A stretch of 64,000 nucleotides of DNA from an uncultured Gammaproteobacteria bacterium (GTDB lineage: Bacteria > Pseudomonadota > Gammaproteobacteria > Arenicellales > JAANXG01): the NCBI GenBank assembly GCA_947259395.1, contig CAMYMN010000012.1, positions 1-64,000 of the forward strand, given 5' to 3'. Both the position numbers and the translations under genes were made by a program. Positions 9,371 through 18,990 of this stretch are shown here, in pieces. The notes below the pieces were generated by a model. It was not told where the DNA came from. It was given only the letters and a program-made list of their open reading frames with translations, and searched no databases. The stretch's first letter is position 1. The number at the start of each line of letters is the position of its first letter.

Positions 9371-10005
9371 CCGTTAATCATTCTAATTTTGCCGTCTTGG
9401 GTCTTGCGGTAGAATCGTCTCAATTCTTGAAACATCTCCGGGTGTTGGCGAACATAGCGCTGCTCTAGCCACCAACAGTACTTGGCGGCATATTGATTAG
9501 CGTGTCGGTATCGTTCCAGTTGCTCACTGTTCAAACTACTGTCGAAGCTAATCCTTTCAAACAACCATTGATGTAAACCATCCGGCATATGACAGTTCTG
9601 TTCACGCAATAAACTTGACAATCCAACATATTTATCTACTTCTGCTTGTAACTCGAGTTCCATCAGCGTCACGCTGCGCTTATAACCAGCATTCCACGTC
9701 AGATATAAGAAATGACTCACGCCCTCAACGGCGATGCAATACTCGGACAGGTTATCGTCACTGAGACTAGTAAGCGGATTCTCTCGTGCGAGAGGTTTCA
9801 GCACATCCTGATCGACGTAAAGAGAAAGGTGAAGGTCCGTATCACTCTCATGCACAAGTAATTTTTCGCCAACCGCTCGTGGGTTGAGACTGGTATCCAG
9901 AGCGTGGGCCACGACGGCATCAGTAATCAAAAAATCATCAACATTGTGATCGACAGCAATTTCGTAAATTGCTTGCAGTTGTTTTTGCAACACGTGCAAC
10001 TGCAT
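9361..10005 (-). CDS. Conserved-looking hypothetical protein
   Basis: 214 residues, not recognised. It is soluble, acidic in its N-terminal half and helical throughout, with an aromatic and basic tail (YCWWLEQRYVRQHPEMF). There are no signal peptide, membrane segment or catalytic motifs I can name. It is 12 bp downstream of another unrecognised gene on the same strand, so the two are probably one operon. Normal coding composition and tight packing support a real gene. Confidence 0.7.
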   Translation of the reverse strand: MQLHVLQKQLQAIYEIAVDHNVDDFLITDAVVAHALDTSLNPRAVGEKLLVHESDTDLHLSLYVDQDVLKPLARENPLTSLSDDNLSEYCIAVEGVSHFLYLTWNAGYKRSVTLMELELQAEVDKYVGLSSLLREQNCHMPDGLHQWLFERISFDSSLNSEQLERYRHANQYAAKYCWWLEQRYVRQHPEMFQELRRFYRKTQDGKIRMINGYG

Positions 10006-10017
10006 GACAATAATCGG

Positions 10018-10668
10018 CTAGTGCCGTGACCAACCTTCTGGTTTGTCAAATATATGAATGCCGCATCGCCGCAGTAGCCGCGCAGCCCGCTTGCTGCCGG
10101 TGCGCGTCCAGATATCATACCAATGAATCACGTCGGCATCGTCAGTGATACGCGCGTTATCGCCGACCTCCTCAAGGGCTTCGACAAACCCGGAAAAATT
10201 CTCGGAAAGTTCCTCAAATACCGCGCCGCCGTTGTCCGGTGCGTTCGAGGACCGTATGGCCTCAGATAAGCAGCCGTAAGCGGTGCCTCCCATTGAGACA
10301 TAGTAGTCTACGTTTACGACCTTCCGTTTCAAGCTATCCGCAAACAACCCTGCGATAAACAGCGCGACGTCACCGAGCCGACGTAAAGCATGTTGGCGGT
10401 GTTTTGCAGTTTTTGCCTCGACGGCTTCTCCGAATATCAGCGCCAAAGGTTTCAGTGTGTAATCATCGCGCGTCCATTCGTATAGATGGTCGGTTCGCGT
10501 AAAGCCGGCGAGCATGTTAACGACGTATGCCACAGTGTCTTCACGTGCATGAAGACATTGATTAGCCATCGCAGACACCAGGGATTCGTGAAAGAATGTC
10601 TTTACGTCACTGGTTGCGATCAGTCGCACATTTTTCGGTGGTATCACCACAACCGCCGTTACCCCCAA
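10018..10668 (-). CDS. Conserved-looking hypothetical protein
   Basis: 216 residues, not recognised. It appears soluble and helical, with motifs such as FFHESLVSAM, HALRRLGDVALFIAGLFADS and YVSMGGTAYGCLSEA. The middle part resembles all-helical proteins but I cannot name a family. The ATG at 10668 is followed by a short hydrophobic stretch; an in-frame GTG at 10629 (VRLIATSDV) is an alternative start. It is the first gene of a probable two-gene operon with the downstream hypothetical. Confidence 0.68.
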   Translation of the reverse strand: MGVTAVVVIPPKNVRLIATSDVKTFFHESLVSAMANQCLHAREDTVAYVVNMLAGFTRTDHLYEWTRDDYTLKPLALIFGEAVEAKTAKHRQHALRRLGDVALFIAGLFADSLKRKVVNVDYYVSMGGTAYGCLSEAIRSSNAPDNGGAVFEELSENFSGFVEALEEVGDNARITDDADVIHWYDIWTRTGSKRAARLLRRCGIHIFDKPEGWSRH

Positions 10669-11301
10669 AATCTTTCGTACCGGTCAGTAGCAACTCAAAG
10701 GATACCAAACTTACACACTCCTCAACTTGAATTATAGTCGCTGGCCAGATAAGCGAAAGTTAGCACTCGCGTAGCTTTGCTGCTAACAACATCGTTAATG
10801 CGTTGCGGCCACTGATATCATGCGTTGCATCAAAACAATAGCTCCTGGATTCGGCGCAAAGAATCGCCGCTTCGATCTTTTTGACCGGTTAATAATCGCT
10901 TCATTTCGAGCAATTCCGCGCTCGTGCCTTTAACTCCACCCATCACTGGATCTCGCAGTATCAAGATAACCAGGGCGAGTCCAAACTCTTCGATGAGACG
11001 GTACGTCACCATAAATGTCTGCATCGCGGTCCGCCGATGCAGACAGACTGTAAAAGCTCGTTGTCAATCATCGCCTGAAGGGTAACGTTGAACCGAGCTG
11101 TGACTACTACCGAAAGAGCGGATCCAACCTCGGTACTGCGGTACACCAACCACCGACAATAGACTGCACTGTCCGCGACGGATGTCAATCGTGCGATCAG
11201 CCGCGGGCAGATGCCCTAAATTTTGCCGCGCAATCATGCTGTTTGTGGCATTATTACGCACCGTGAAAACGCCTCGCTTTTAAGCCCAACAAGAAGGAAA
11301 T
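10669..11301. other. Intergenic, no convincing gene
   Basis: 633 bp between divergent units. It holds only short frames. The most protein-like is a 64-residue minus-strand frame at 10830-11024, moderately hydrophobic, without a clear ribosome site. It probably contains the promoters of the glutamate dehydrogenase cluster and of the 10668 operon, but I see no consensus strong enough to place them. Confidence 0.5.
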
Positions 11302-14300
11302 ATGAGAGTAGCGCTGCGTCAACAGGTTGATAGATTGATGTCACAGCTCGTGGGCCAGGTGGGCGATCGTTCGCCGTGCCCGGGCGCTGATAGATTTCTA
11401 CAAAGATTTTATGCCGATGTCGCTCCCGAGGATTTGCTCGATCGCAATGCAGATAGTCTTGCCGATATTGCACTAGGACATCTCAATTTCGCTCGCTATC
11501 GCAAGCCTGGATTACCACTCGTCCGAGTAGTGCATCCACGAAATCCTGACGGAGACATTTCTCTCAATCAGTGTATCGTTCAAGTGGTAACGGACAACAT
11601 GCCCTTTCTGGTGGATTCGGTCCGCATAGCGATCAATCAAAGAGGTCTCAACATCGATCGCACTATCCATCCGGTAACGAGAGTCGTACGAGATCCATCG
11701 GGAAACCTGGTAGAGGTGTTGGAGCAAAACGACACGCACAAAGAAAACGCGTTATCCGAATCGTTTCTCTACCTTGAAGCATCCAGCGATTCATCGGTTG
11801 AACCTATCTCCGAGGTCGAAAACGCGGTACGGGCAACCTTGGCCGATGTGAACGCGGCGGTCGAGGATTGGCAACTCATGCGGCGCAAGATCGAGACCAT
11901 TAAAGATCTAATCAGCCAACAAGATCTGCCTCTTCCTCACGAGGACGTTGAAGAAACGCAATGCTTTTTGCAGTGGCTGGTGGATGATCACTTTACTTTT
12001 TTGGGCTACAGGGAGTATGAGCTCGTCGAAAAGGATGGCGAGGACATCCTGCATATACTCCCGGGTACTGGTCTTGGCATACTGCGGGAACGCGAGGACG
12101 AGACAGTGTCCAGTGCATTTTCAGGACTGCCTCCCGAGGTGCGCAAACGCGCACGTGAACCGCAGTTACTGATATTAACCAAAGGAAATTCCCGCTCGAC
12201 TGTTCATCTTCCGACCTATATCGACTACGTCGGAATAAAACGCTTCGACGAGAGCGGCCAAGTGACTGGCGAGTACCGATTATTAGGTCTGTACACGTCT
12301 GTCGCGTACCGTTGCGATCCCTACGAAATACCGGTTGTTCGACGTAAACTCGAAAAAGTTATTGCTCGTTCCGGATACGAAGACGGCAGTCACGCCGAAA
12401 AATCTTTACAAACCATACTCCAGACCTATCCACGAGACGAATTATTTCAAATCTCTGCGGAACTCTTGTTCGAGATTACGATGGGTATCGTGCGCTTGCA
12501 CGATCGCCAACGAGTTCGGCTATTTATGCGTCGTGACACCTACGCTCGGTTCGTATCCTGTTTGGTTTTTGTCGCCCGCGATCGTTACGACACGAAACTA
12601 CGGCATCGGTTTGAGAAAGTCCTGCTCGACGCATTCAGTGGCGATAATGTCGAGTGCAACGTTCTACTGAGCGAGTCGGTATTGGCGCGGCTGCACTTCG
12701 TGATTAGGGGAACTCCCGGGCGCTTGAGCGAGGTAGATGACACCGAGTTGGAACAAAAACTCGCTGATGGGGCGCGGGTGTGGAGTGAGCAACTCGCGAG
12801 CGCGTTGACCACGAAACACGCGAGCCGCTCGGCGATTGTTCTTGCGCGACGCTACCGGGACGCCTTTCCGGTAGGCTATCAGGACACTTCCGCGGCTGCT
12901 GAAGCGGCTGATGATATCGAGCACATGGAGGCGCTAGACCAAGGTGACGATTTAAGTATCCACACGTACCGGCTTGTTGATGACCCTCCAGAAACCTTAC
13001 GGCTCAAACTGTACCACCTGAATGACCCAATCCCGTTATCCGAGGTTATCCCGGTGTTGGAGAATCTCGCCCTGTTCGTGAGGACCGAGCGTCCACACCG
13101 CGTCACACGCAGTGACGGCAGCGTTGTGTGGATGCACGATTTCGGCACCGGCCATTCTGAGAAAAGACCGCTGTCTCTTCAGGGCACACGGAAACATTTC
13201 CAAGAAGCCTTCGTGAGGACTTGGGCCGGGGAAGCGGAAAATGATGGGTTCAACCAACTAATTTTGGGCGCCAAGTTGAGTTGGCGAGAGGCGGCGGTGT
13301 TGCGGGCCTACTGCCATTATTTACTGCAGTTGCGTGTTCCCTTCAGCCAAGCATATATGGAAAAAACGCTCGCCTCCAACACCGGGATCGCGATGCTGCT
13401 TATTGATTATTTTAACACCCGGTTCGATCCCGCTCTTCGTGATCGTTCCGTTCTCATGGAGAGCCATGCACAAGACATCATGGATCGGATTCATGATGTC
13501 TCCAGTCTGGACGAGGATCGTATACTGAGACTTTATCTATCGGCACTAAAGGCGACGCTTCGCACCAATTACTTCCAGATTAGCGGCAACAACGACCCAA
13601 AGCCCTATCTGACACTGAAGATTAACGCCGAACAAATCGACGCCGCCCCTGAACCGAGACCGCCATTCGAAATCTTCGTGTATTCGCCGCAGATGGAAGG
13701 TGTTCATCTGCGCGGTGGCAAGGTCGCGCGTGGCGGTATCCGCTGGTCAGACCGGCGCGAAGACTTTCGTACCGAAATCTTGGGCCTTATGAAGGCACAA
13801 ATAGTCAAGAATGCAGTGATCGTACCGGTGGGGGCCAAGGGAGGCTTCGTCCTCAGAAAAACAACATCCGATGGTGATCGGCTCAAAGAGGAGGTTCAAC
13901 AATCCTACCGAACGTTTATTCAGGGTTTATTGGATGTCACCGATAATCTCGTCGAGGGTAAACCAGTGACCCCTGCGAACACCGTGTGTTACGACGATGC
14001 GGATCCATATCTGGTAGTCGCTGCCGACAAAGGTACGGCCACGTTTTCCGACGTCGCAAATGATATTGCGGTAAGCAATCACTTTTGGCTGGGTGATGCA
14101 TTTGCATCCGGAGGCTCCGCCGGCTACGACCACAAAAAGATGGGCATCACCGCGCGCGGTGCCTGGGAATCCGTCAAGCGGCATTTTCGCGAGATGGGCA
14201 CAGACATCCAGACGACGCCGTTCACCGTAGTCGGCATCGGAGATATGGCCGGAGATGTATTCGGTAATGGGACGCTTTTGTCGCCCTGTATACGGCTTGT

Positions 14301-16104
14301 CGCGGCATTCAATCATCTGCATATCTTCGTTGACCCCGATCCGGATCCCCAGATCAGCTTCCAAGAACGAAAACGCTTATTTGAGCTCCCGCGTTCGAGC
14401 TGGCTCGATTACAACAACAAGCTGATCACGAAAGGCGGTGGAGTATTCTCCCGGACATCAAAGTCAATCCAATCAAGCCCTGAAATGAGGGAATTGCTGG
14501 GAACGAACGCGGAAAGTCTGACTCCCAACGACTTGATTCGATGTATTCTCAAGGCGCGCGTGGACCTGCTCTGGAACGGAGGTATTGGAACATTCGTCAA
14601 GTCCAGCGTCGAAAGTCATGCCGACGCCGGCGATCGAGTCAACGACTCAATCCGCGTGAATGCTGACGAGTTGCGAAGCAAGGTGGTGGGCGAGGGAGGA
14701 AATTTGGGTCTGACTCAGCTGGGTCGTGTCGAATTCGCAAAGCGCGGCGGCTACGTGATTACGGATTCCATTGACAACTCCGGAGGCGTAGACAGCTCTG
14801 ACCATGAGGTCAATATCAAGATACTACTCACCGGGCCGGTTTCCGCCGGGGAATTAAGCCTGGAGGAACGTAATCGTCTTCTCGCCCGCATGACCGAAGA
14901 AGTGGTCGATCTGGTGCTCACGCATAACTATCAGCAAACACAAGCAATAAGCATTGCCAGTCATCAGGCGACAGAACGATTAGGAGATCACGCACGATTA
15001 ATTCGCCGTCTGGAACGGGAAGGCAGATTAAAACGCCGCCTTGAGTTCTTACCCAATGACGACGAGATTACTGAGCGCGGCTCCGGAACGATGGGATTGA
15101 CCCGCCCGGAACTCGCAATCTTGTTTTCTTACGTGAAAATTACTTTATTTGCTGAATTATTGAATTCTGACGTTCCGGAAGATCCATACGTTGCCAAAGA
15201 CCTGCAGCGGTATTTTCCGACACCGCTGCGAAGTCGTTACCACGCGTATATGGACAGTCATCCGTTACGGCGCGAGATCATTGCCACCCACATTACCAAT
15301 AGTATGATCAATTCCGTGGACTTGACGATGATCTCACGTTATACGGAGCAGTATGGGTATACTGCCGCGGATATCACCCGAGCGTACGTAGCCGCTCGCG
15401 ATATCTTCGATATGATGTCATATCGCGAGGATGTGGACGCCCTCGATAATGAAGTTCCTTCCGCAACGCAGATTGACATGCTGATCAAGATGCGCCGACT
15501 GATAGAACGGGCTACATTTTGGCTACTGGAAAATCAGCCGCAATCGTTGGATATTACAGACTCTGTCAATACCTTTTCCGATGGCGTCAAACATATCGCG
15601 CATCATCTGCACGACTGGGTAACGCCTACGCATCGCGATGTCCTCGACCGTGCCGTGCAGGCTTATCTAGACGTTGGCGTACCTATAGAACTGGCGCAAA
15701 GGTGCAGCGGCTTGGGCGCTCTTTACTCAGCTCTAGATATTGTTGACGTGTCCTCGGGCTCGAGTTTTGATGTAGATGATGTTGTGCGTATTTATTTCGA
15801 ATTGGGGCACCGGCTGTCCATGTATTGGCTACGAGAGCAATTACTAAATCTTTCGCAGGGACATCACTGGCAGAGAATGGCCACCGATGGTTTGTATCTG
15901 GATCTGTATCGTTATCAACGGCTTCTCAGTAGCAAAGTCGTAGAAGGTAGTGCCAAATCCAAACACGTCGATTATTGGATGTCTCACTACAAACAAGAGA
16001 TCGATCGCATCGACAAGACAGTCTCGGAACTGAAAGAACAAGGCTCCCTGGATATTGCAATGCTCATGGTGGCTATCCGCGATATACAAGCTTTGGCCGA
16101 GTGA
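11302..16104 (+). CDS. gdhB: NAD-specific glutamate dehydrogenase, large (about 180 kDa) class
   Basis: 1600 residues, the full length of the large NAD-GDH family (Pseudomonas GdhB, Mycobacterium Gdh, Streptomyces-type). It has a long N-terminal regulatory region with ACT-like segments, then the catalytic dehydrogenase core around residues 730-1220, including GGIRWSDRREDFRTE, KNAVIVPVGAKGGFV and VVGEGGNLGLTQLGR, and a helical C-terminal region. It deaminates glutamate to 2-oxoglutarate and ammonia with NAD+ in the cytosol, feeding the TCA cycle. The kinase-like gene begins 1 bp after its stop and a PP2C gene follows, so the three are probably co-transcribed. In mycobacteria this enzyme class is controlled by a phosphorylation switch, which makes the neighbours notable. 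Confidence 0.96.
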   Translation: MRVALRQQVDRLMSQLVGQVGDRSPCPGADRFLQRFYADVAPEDLLDRNADSLADIALGHLNFARYRKPGLPLVRVVHPRNPDGDISLNQCIVQVVTDNMPFLVDSVRIAINQRGLNIDRTIHPVTRVVRDPSGNLVEVLEQNDTHKENALSESFLYLEASSDSSVEPISEVENAVRATLADVNAAVEDWQLMRRKIETIKDLISQQDLPLPHEDVEETQCFLQWLVDDHFTFLGYREYELVEKDGEDILHILPGTGLGILREREDETVSSAFSGLPPEVRKRAREPQLLILTKGNSRSTVHLPTYIDYVGIKRFDESGQVTGEYRLLGLYTSVAYRCDPYEIPVVRRKLEKVIARSGYEDGSHAEKSLQTILQTYPRDELFQISAELLFEITMGIVRLHDRQRVRLFMRRDTYARFVSCLVFVARDRYDTKLRHRFEKVLLDAFSGDNVECNVLLSESVLARLHFVIRGTPGRLSEVDDTELEQKLADGARVWSEQLASALTTKHASRSAIVLARRYRDAFPVGYQDTSAAAEAADDIEHMEALDQGDDLSIHTYRLVDDPPETLRLKLYHLNDPIPLSEVIPVLENLALFVRTERPHRVTRSDGSVVWMHDFGTGHSEKRPLSLQGTRKHFQEAFVRTWAGEAENDGFNQLILGAKLSWREAAVLRAYCHYLLQLRVPFSQAYMEKTLASNTGIAMLLIDYFNTRFDPALRDRSVLMESHAQDIMDRIHDVSSLDEDRILRLYLSALKATLRTNYFQISGNNDPKPYLTLKINAEQIDAAPEPRPPFEIFVYSPQMEGVHLRGGKVARGGIRWSDRREDFRTEILGLMKAQIVKNAVIVPVGAKGGFVLRKTTSDGDRLKEEVQQSYRTFIQGLLDVTDNLVEGKPVTPANTVCYDDADPYLVVAADKGTATFSDVANDIAVSNHFWLGDAFASGGSAGYDHKKMGITARGAWESVKRHFREMGTDIQTTPFTVVGIGDMAGDVFGNGTLLSPCIRLVAAFNHLHIFVDPDPDPQISFQERKRLFELPRSSWLDYNNKLITKGGGVFSRTSKSIQSSPEMRELLGTNAESLTPNDLIRCILKARVDLLWNGGIGTFVKSSVESHADAGDRVNDSIRVNADELRSKVVGEGGNLGLTQLGRVEFAKRGGYVITDSIDNSGGVDSSDHEVNIKILLTGPVSAGELSLEERNRLLARMTEEVVDLVLTHNYQQTQAISIASHQATERLGDHARLIRRLEREGRLKRRLEFLPNDDEITERGSGTMGLTRPELAILFSYVKITLFAELLNSDVPEDPYVAKDLQRYFPTPLRSRYHAYMDSHPLRREIIATHITNSMINSVDLTMISRYTEQYGYTAADITRAYVAARDIFDMMSYREDVDALDNEVPSATQIDMLIKMRRLIERATFWLLENQPQSLDITDSVNTFSDGVKHIAHHLHDWVTPTHRDVLDRAVQAYLDVGVPIELAQRCSGLGALYSALDIVDVSSGSSFDVDDVVRIYFELGHRLSMYWLREQLLNLSQGHHWQRMATDGLYLDLYRYQRLLSSKVVEGSAKSKHVDYWMSHYKQEIDRIDKTVSELKEQGSLDIAMLMVAIRDIQALAE

Positions 16105-16105
16105 A

Positions 16106-16864
16106 ATGACCTCATACATAGGACCACTGCGGAAATTCACAAAATCAAAAAAGCTTGATGCGTTCGACTTATTGCCCGGGTCGTTGTTGGCAGATAAGTA
16201 CGAAGTAGTAGAACAACTGGGAAGGGGGTGGGAAGGAGAGGTCTATCTCGTCAAAGAAACCGCAGCAGACATTGAACGTACCGCTAAACTGTTTTTCCCC
16301 CAGCGCAACATTCGCGATAAAACGTCGAACTTCTACGCAAAAAAACTACATAAACTGAGGCACTGTCCCATCGTAATACAATATCACACACAAGATACGA
16401 TCGTTTATGATGGCATCCCCATACGATTTCTCGTATCGGAGTTCGTCGAAGGCGAACGACTCTCAAGTTTCGTCGCGCGCCAACGTGGAAAGCGGTTACA
16501 TCCCTTTCAGGCATTACATCTATTGCACTCACTGACCGCAGGCATCGAGTGTATTCATAATATGGGGGATTACCATGGGGATCTGCATAGCGACAATATC
16601 ATCGTGCAGCACTACGGCTTGGGTTTTGAGCTTAAGCTCGTTGACATGTTTCATTGGGGTCCACCAACAGGAGAAAATCGCCATCAAGACCTATTTGACC
16701 TGATCCAGGTATTTCACGAAGTGCTGGGTGGACGCAAACACTATGCCAAGCTCCCCGTAGAAATAAAATCCATTTGTTGCGGGCTTAAACGAACTTTGAT
16801 TCTCAAGAAATTCAAAACTGTCGCAAAACTGCGGATACACCTGGAAAACCTGCAGTGGCGGTAA
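16106..16864 (+). CDS. Protein-kinase-like protein (Ser/Thr kinase fold)
   Basis: A longer frame opens at 16055 inside the GDH gene; the ATG at 16106, one base after the GDH stop, is the natural start (252 residues). Kinase features: glycine-rich loop LGRGWEGEVYLVK (38-50), Lys61 in TAKLFF, and catalytic loop HGDLHSDN (157-164, Asp159 as base and Asn164) instead of HRDxKxxN. The DFG position reads VDMF (Asp180). The HGDxHxxN form is shared with aminoglycoside-phosphotransferase/ABC1-like and some bacterial kinases. The domain is short in its C-lobe and has no membrane segment. It overlaps the PP2C gene by 10 nt. The likely role is phosphorylation of a neighbour-encoded or regulatory protein; this is inference. 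Confidence 0.85.
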   Translation: MTSYIGPLRKFTKSKKLDAFDLLPGSLLADKYEVVEQLGRGWEGEVYLVKETAADIERTAKLFFPQRNIRDKTSNFYAKKLHKLRHCPIVIQYHTQDTIVYDGIPIRFLVSEFVEGERLSSFVARQRGKRLHPFQALHLLHSLTAGIECIHNMGDYHGDLHSDNIIVQHYGLGFELKLVDMFHWGPPTGENRHQDLFDLIQVFHEVLGGRKHYAKLPVEIKSICCGLKRTLILKKFKTVAKLRIHLENLQWR

Positions 16865-17718
16865 TCAACAATACCGCAAGCACGCCCCCGAATCTCGAAT
16901 CCCCAAAGATCTACTCGCAGCAAGATCTTGATCACATAGATCGATGTCTGTTCTCGGGTGGGGAAGCAGTCACCTTTACCCATTCAGCACCGGACAAGAC
17001 CAGCGGCAACGAGGACGCGGCGGCATTGGTCCCGTTAGACGAATACTCCGGGGTGTTGATCGTAGCGGATGGTGTGGGTGGTTCACCGGGTGGTGGCCAG
17101 GCATCGACGCTGGCGGTCCAAACTTTACTACATCGAATTACACACGTGGCCAAGGGACGGAGTCTGCGTGAGACAATTCTCGACGGTATCGAGGCGGCCA
17201 ATCATACTGTATTAAACCTCGGTACCGGTGCGGCCACCACCTTGGCAGTAATAGAAGTCCAAAGATTCGCGATACGACCTTATCATGTCGGAGATTCTCT
17301 CATCTTGCTCACCGGGCAGCGGGGAAAGCTTAAGTTCCAGAACGTACCGCACTCACCTACCGGCTATGCCGTGGAATCCGGATTAATGGATGAAACTGAT
17401 GCAATCCACCATGAAGAACGCAGTGTGGTGTCAAATGTTGTGGGCGATACCGACATGCGCATTGAAATCGGCCCCACCACAAGAATTTCGCCCCGGGATA
17501 CTTTGGTGGTCGCCAGTGACGGACTGGCTGATAATCTTTACATCGATGAGATCGTTCACACTATTCGAACCGGACCGTTACCCCGCGCCGGCGAGACGTT
17601 GATTCGCACCGGCCATCAGCGAATGTGTAATCCCGAAGATAAACCCAGTCATCCAGATGACCTGACTTTTATTTTGTTTCGGCCCACACCGGCGAATGTC
17701 AACTGGGCTGCAATTTAG
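16855..17718 (+). CDS. PP2C-family protein phosphatase
   Basis: 287 residues, GTG start overlapping the kinase stop by 10 nt, so translation is probably coupled. PP2C motifs: GNEDAAA (metal Asp54), VADGVGG (Asp72), a Gly-rich segment SPGGGQAST, SDGLADN (about 220) and PDDLTFILF (about 266). All metal-binding aspartates seem present, so it should be an active Mn/Mg-dependent Ser/Thr phosphatase. With the upstream kinase it forms a writer/eraser pair immediately downstream of NAD-glutamate dehydrogenase. About 40 residues precede the PP2C core, without obvious function. Confidence 0.9.
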   Translation: MAVINNTASTPPNLESPKIYSQQDLDHIDRCLFSGGEAVTFTHSAPDKTSGNEDAAALVPLDEYSGVLIVADGVGGSPGGGQASTLAVQTLLHRITHVAKGRSLRETILDGIEAANHTVLNLGTGAATTLAVIEVQRFAIRPYHVGDSLILLTGQRGKLKFQNVPHSPTGYAVESGLMDETDAIHHEERSVVSNVVGDTDMRIEIGPTTRISPRDTLVVASDGLADNLYIDEIVHTIRTGPLPRAGETLIRTGHQRMCNPEDKPSHPDDLTFILFRPTPANVNWAAI

Positions 17719-17780
17719 TTCAACACGCCCTTCGCCTGATCGTTGTCCGGTGCGTCCATGAACCTCCGGTCACCGCGCGT

Positions 17781-18689
17781 CTAGCTTATCGCCCGGGCGT
17801 AGTTGTCGAGCTGTTCTATGTATTCTTTCGTCGTCTTTGGCATCGGGACCCGCGCGCCGGCCAAATACGTGAGGATTTTCCTGCCCTCTTGCAACAGACG
17901 CTTGCCATGTTCAATGTGGTGGCGCTTGGATTCATAAATGTCCGCGGGGATTCGTGGTTCGAAGGAATCGACCGCCTCCAATGCGGCGACAAAACGCGGC
18001 CAAATATCAAATATCGCCCGATCGCTGCGTATCGTTTCCGCCTCTCTCTTTGCGGCCTCAGCCAGTTCCAAAAGTCGTGGACCGATACCTTTGAATGGCG
18101 TTTGACTCTCGAACATCTGCGTCATCCGATCAGTAATATGATCGATATTACGCATCGCCTGGGCGATCTTAAGGTATCGGCTTTCGTAAAATGCCGTCAT
18201 GGGCATGGAAAAGGCCTTGAACGGTTCGCCCCACAATTCGTCGATACCCTCTTCACCGCTGTAATGTTTAACAAGTTTGCCAAGTTCCAAGGCTTCTTTG
18301 AGGCATTCTCCACACATTTTCATTAGTTCATTTTCCTCGCTTATCAACACTCCTTTCGAGGCGAGGGTCACTACCGCGTTGAAGATATCGGTTCCGCGAT
18401 TGAAAAGTGCACCGGCCAACATCGCGCCTTTTACTCTTTTCCTGGCCGGATCCGTCTCGTCAAGATAGGCCTGTCTGGCCATCTCCAACTTTTCGCCCGG
18501 CGTATTTATACCGGGTTCAGTATGATGGAAAGTACGGCGGGTTAAGTTAACTATTAACTTCTTTTTTTCGGCAAGGGTGTCTTCAGGCGGTGCATAGTAA
18601 CGTATCCAGTAACCATCGTAATAGACACTGACTCTATCGGAAGTCTTCCGGATGGTCCCATTTTCAATCTTTTCAGCTGGTTCGCTCAT
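17781..18689 (-). CDS. Hypothetical helical protein
   Basis: The frame opens at 18824, but the ATG at 18689 (MSEPAEKIENG, 302 residues) gives a more natural hydrophilic N-terminus. I do not recognise the family. After a short region with YYDGYWIRYYAPPEDT the protein is almost all helix, rich in Glu/Arg/Lys, with GAMLAGALFNRGTDIFNAVVTL as the only apolar stretch and MCGECLK as a Cys pair. It is probably soluble. It converges with the PP2C gene. The upstream 300 bp hold a copy of a short dispersed repeat but no gene. Confidence 0.6.
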   Translation of the reverse strand: MSEPAEKIENGTIRKTSDRVSVYYDGYWIRYYAPPEDTLAEKKKLIVNLTRRTFHHTEPGINTPGEKLEMARQAYLDETDPARKRVKGAMLAGALFNRGTDIFNAVVTLASKGVLISEENELMKMCGECLKEALELGKLVKHYSGEEGIDELWGEPFKAFSMPMTAFYESRYLKIAQAMRNIDHITDRMTQMFESQTPFKGIGPRLLELAEAAKREAETIRSDRAIFDIWPRFVAALEAVDSFEPRIPADIYESKRHHIEHGKRLLQEGRKILTYLAGARVPMPKTTKEYIEQLDNYARAIS

Positions 18690-18806
18690 GTCACTGCTAC
18701 GTCTACTTAAAGACACAAATGCCAAATGAGTTTGGACTATTTTTCGCGCGTATTGTAGTGCCTGATCAGGCTGGTTAACACCCCTTCCTCGGCTAAGGTA
18801 ATGATA

Positions 18807-18836
18807 AGGCGAATATTGCGCCAAGGCGGCGAAAAA
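18807..18836 (+). repeat. Dispersed intergenic repeat, copy A
   Basis: Core AATATTGCGCCAAGGCGGCG followed by an A-run. It resembles copies at 21836, 32138 and 41693, all in non-coding DNA and in the same orientation. Similarity is by eye. Confidence 0.5.
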
Positions 18837-18990
18837 AAGCTGACATTTTGTTCAGCATAAGGAACATGATCAATGCCCAGTATGACAATTTGTGCTCGCA
18901 TACGCGCCAATTCCCGACCGCGGCTTGATCTCAAATGCTGCACCCATTATATGTAGGTTCCTGCCATGGTTAGCCAACCGCGGTTTTCAA

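Noticed and set aside
10830-11024. 64-residue minus-strand frame in the gap before the glutamate dehydrogenase gene
   Set aside because: No ribosome site, no recognised family and no conserved context; kept only as a remark in the intergenic entry.
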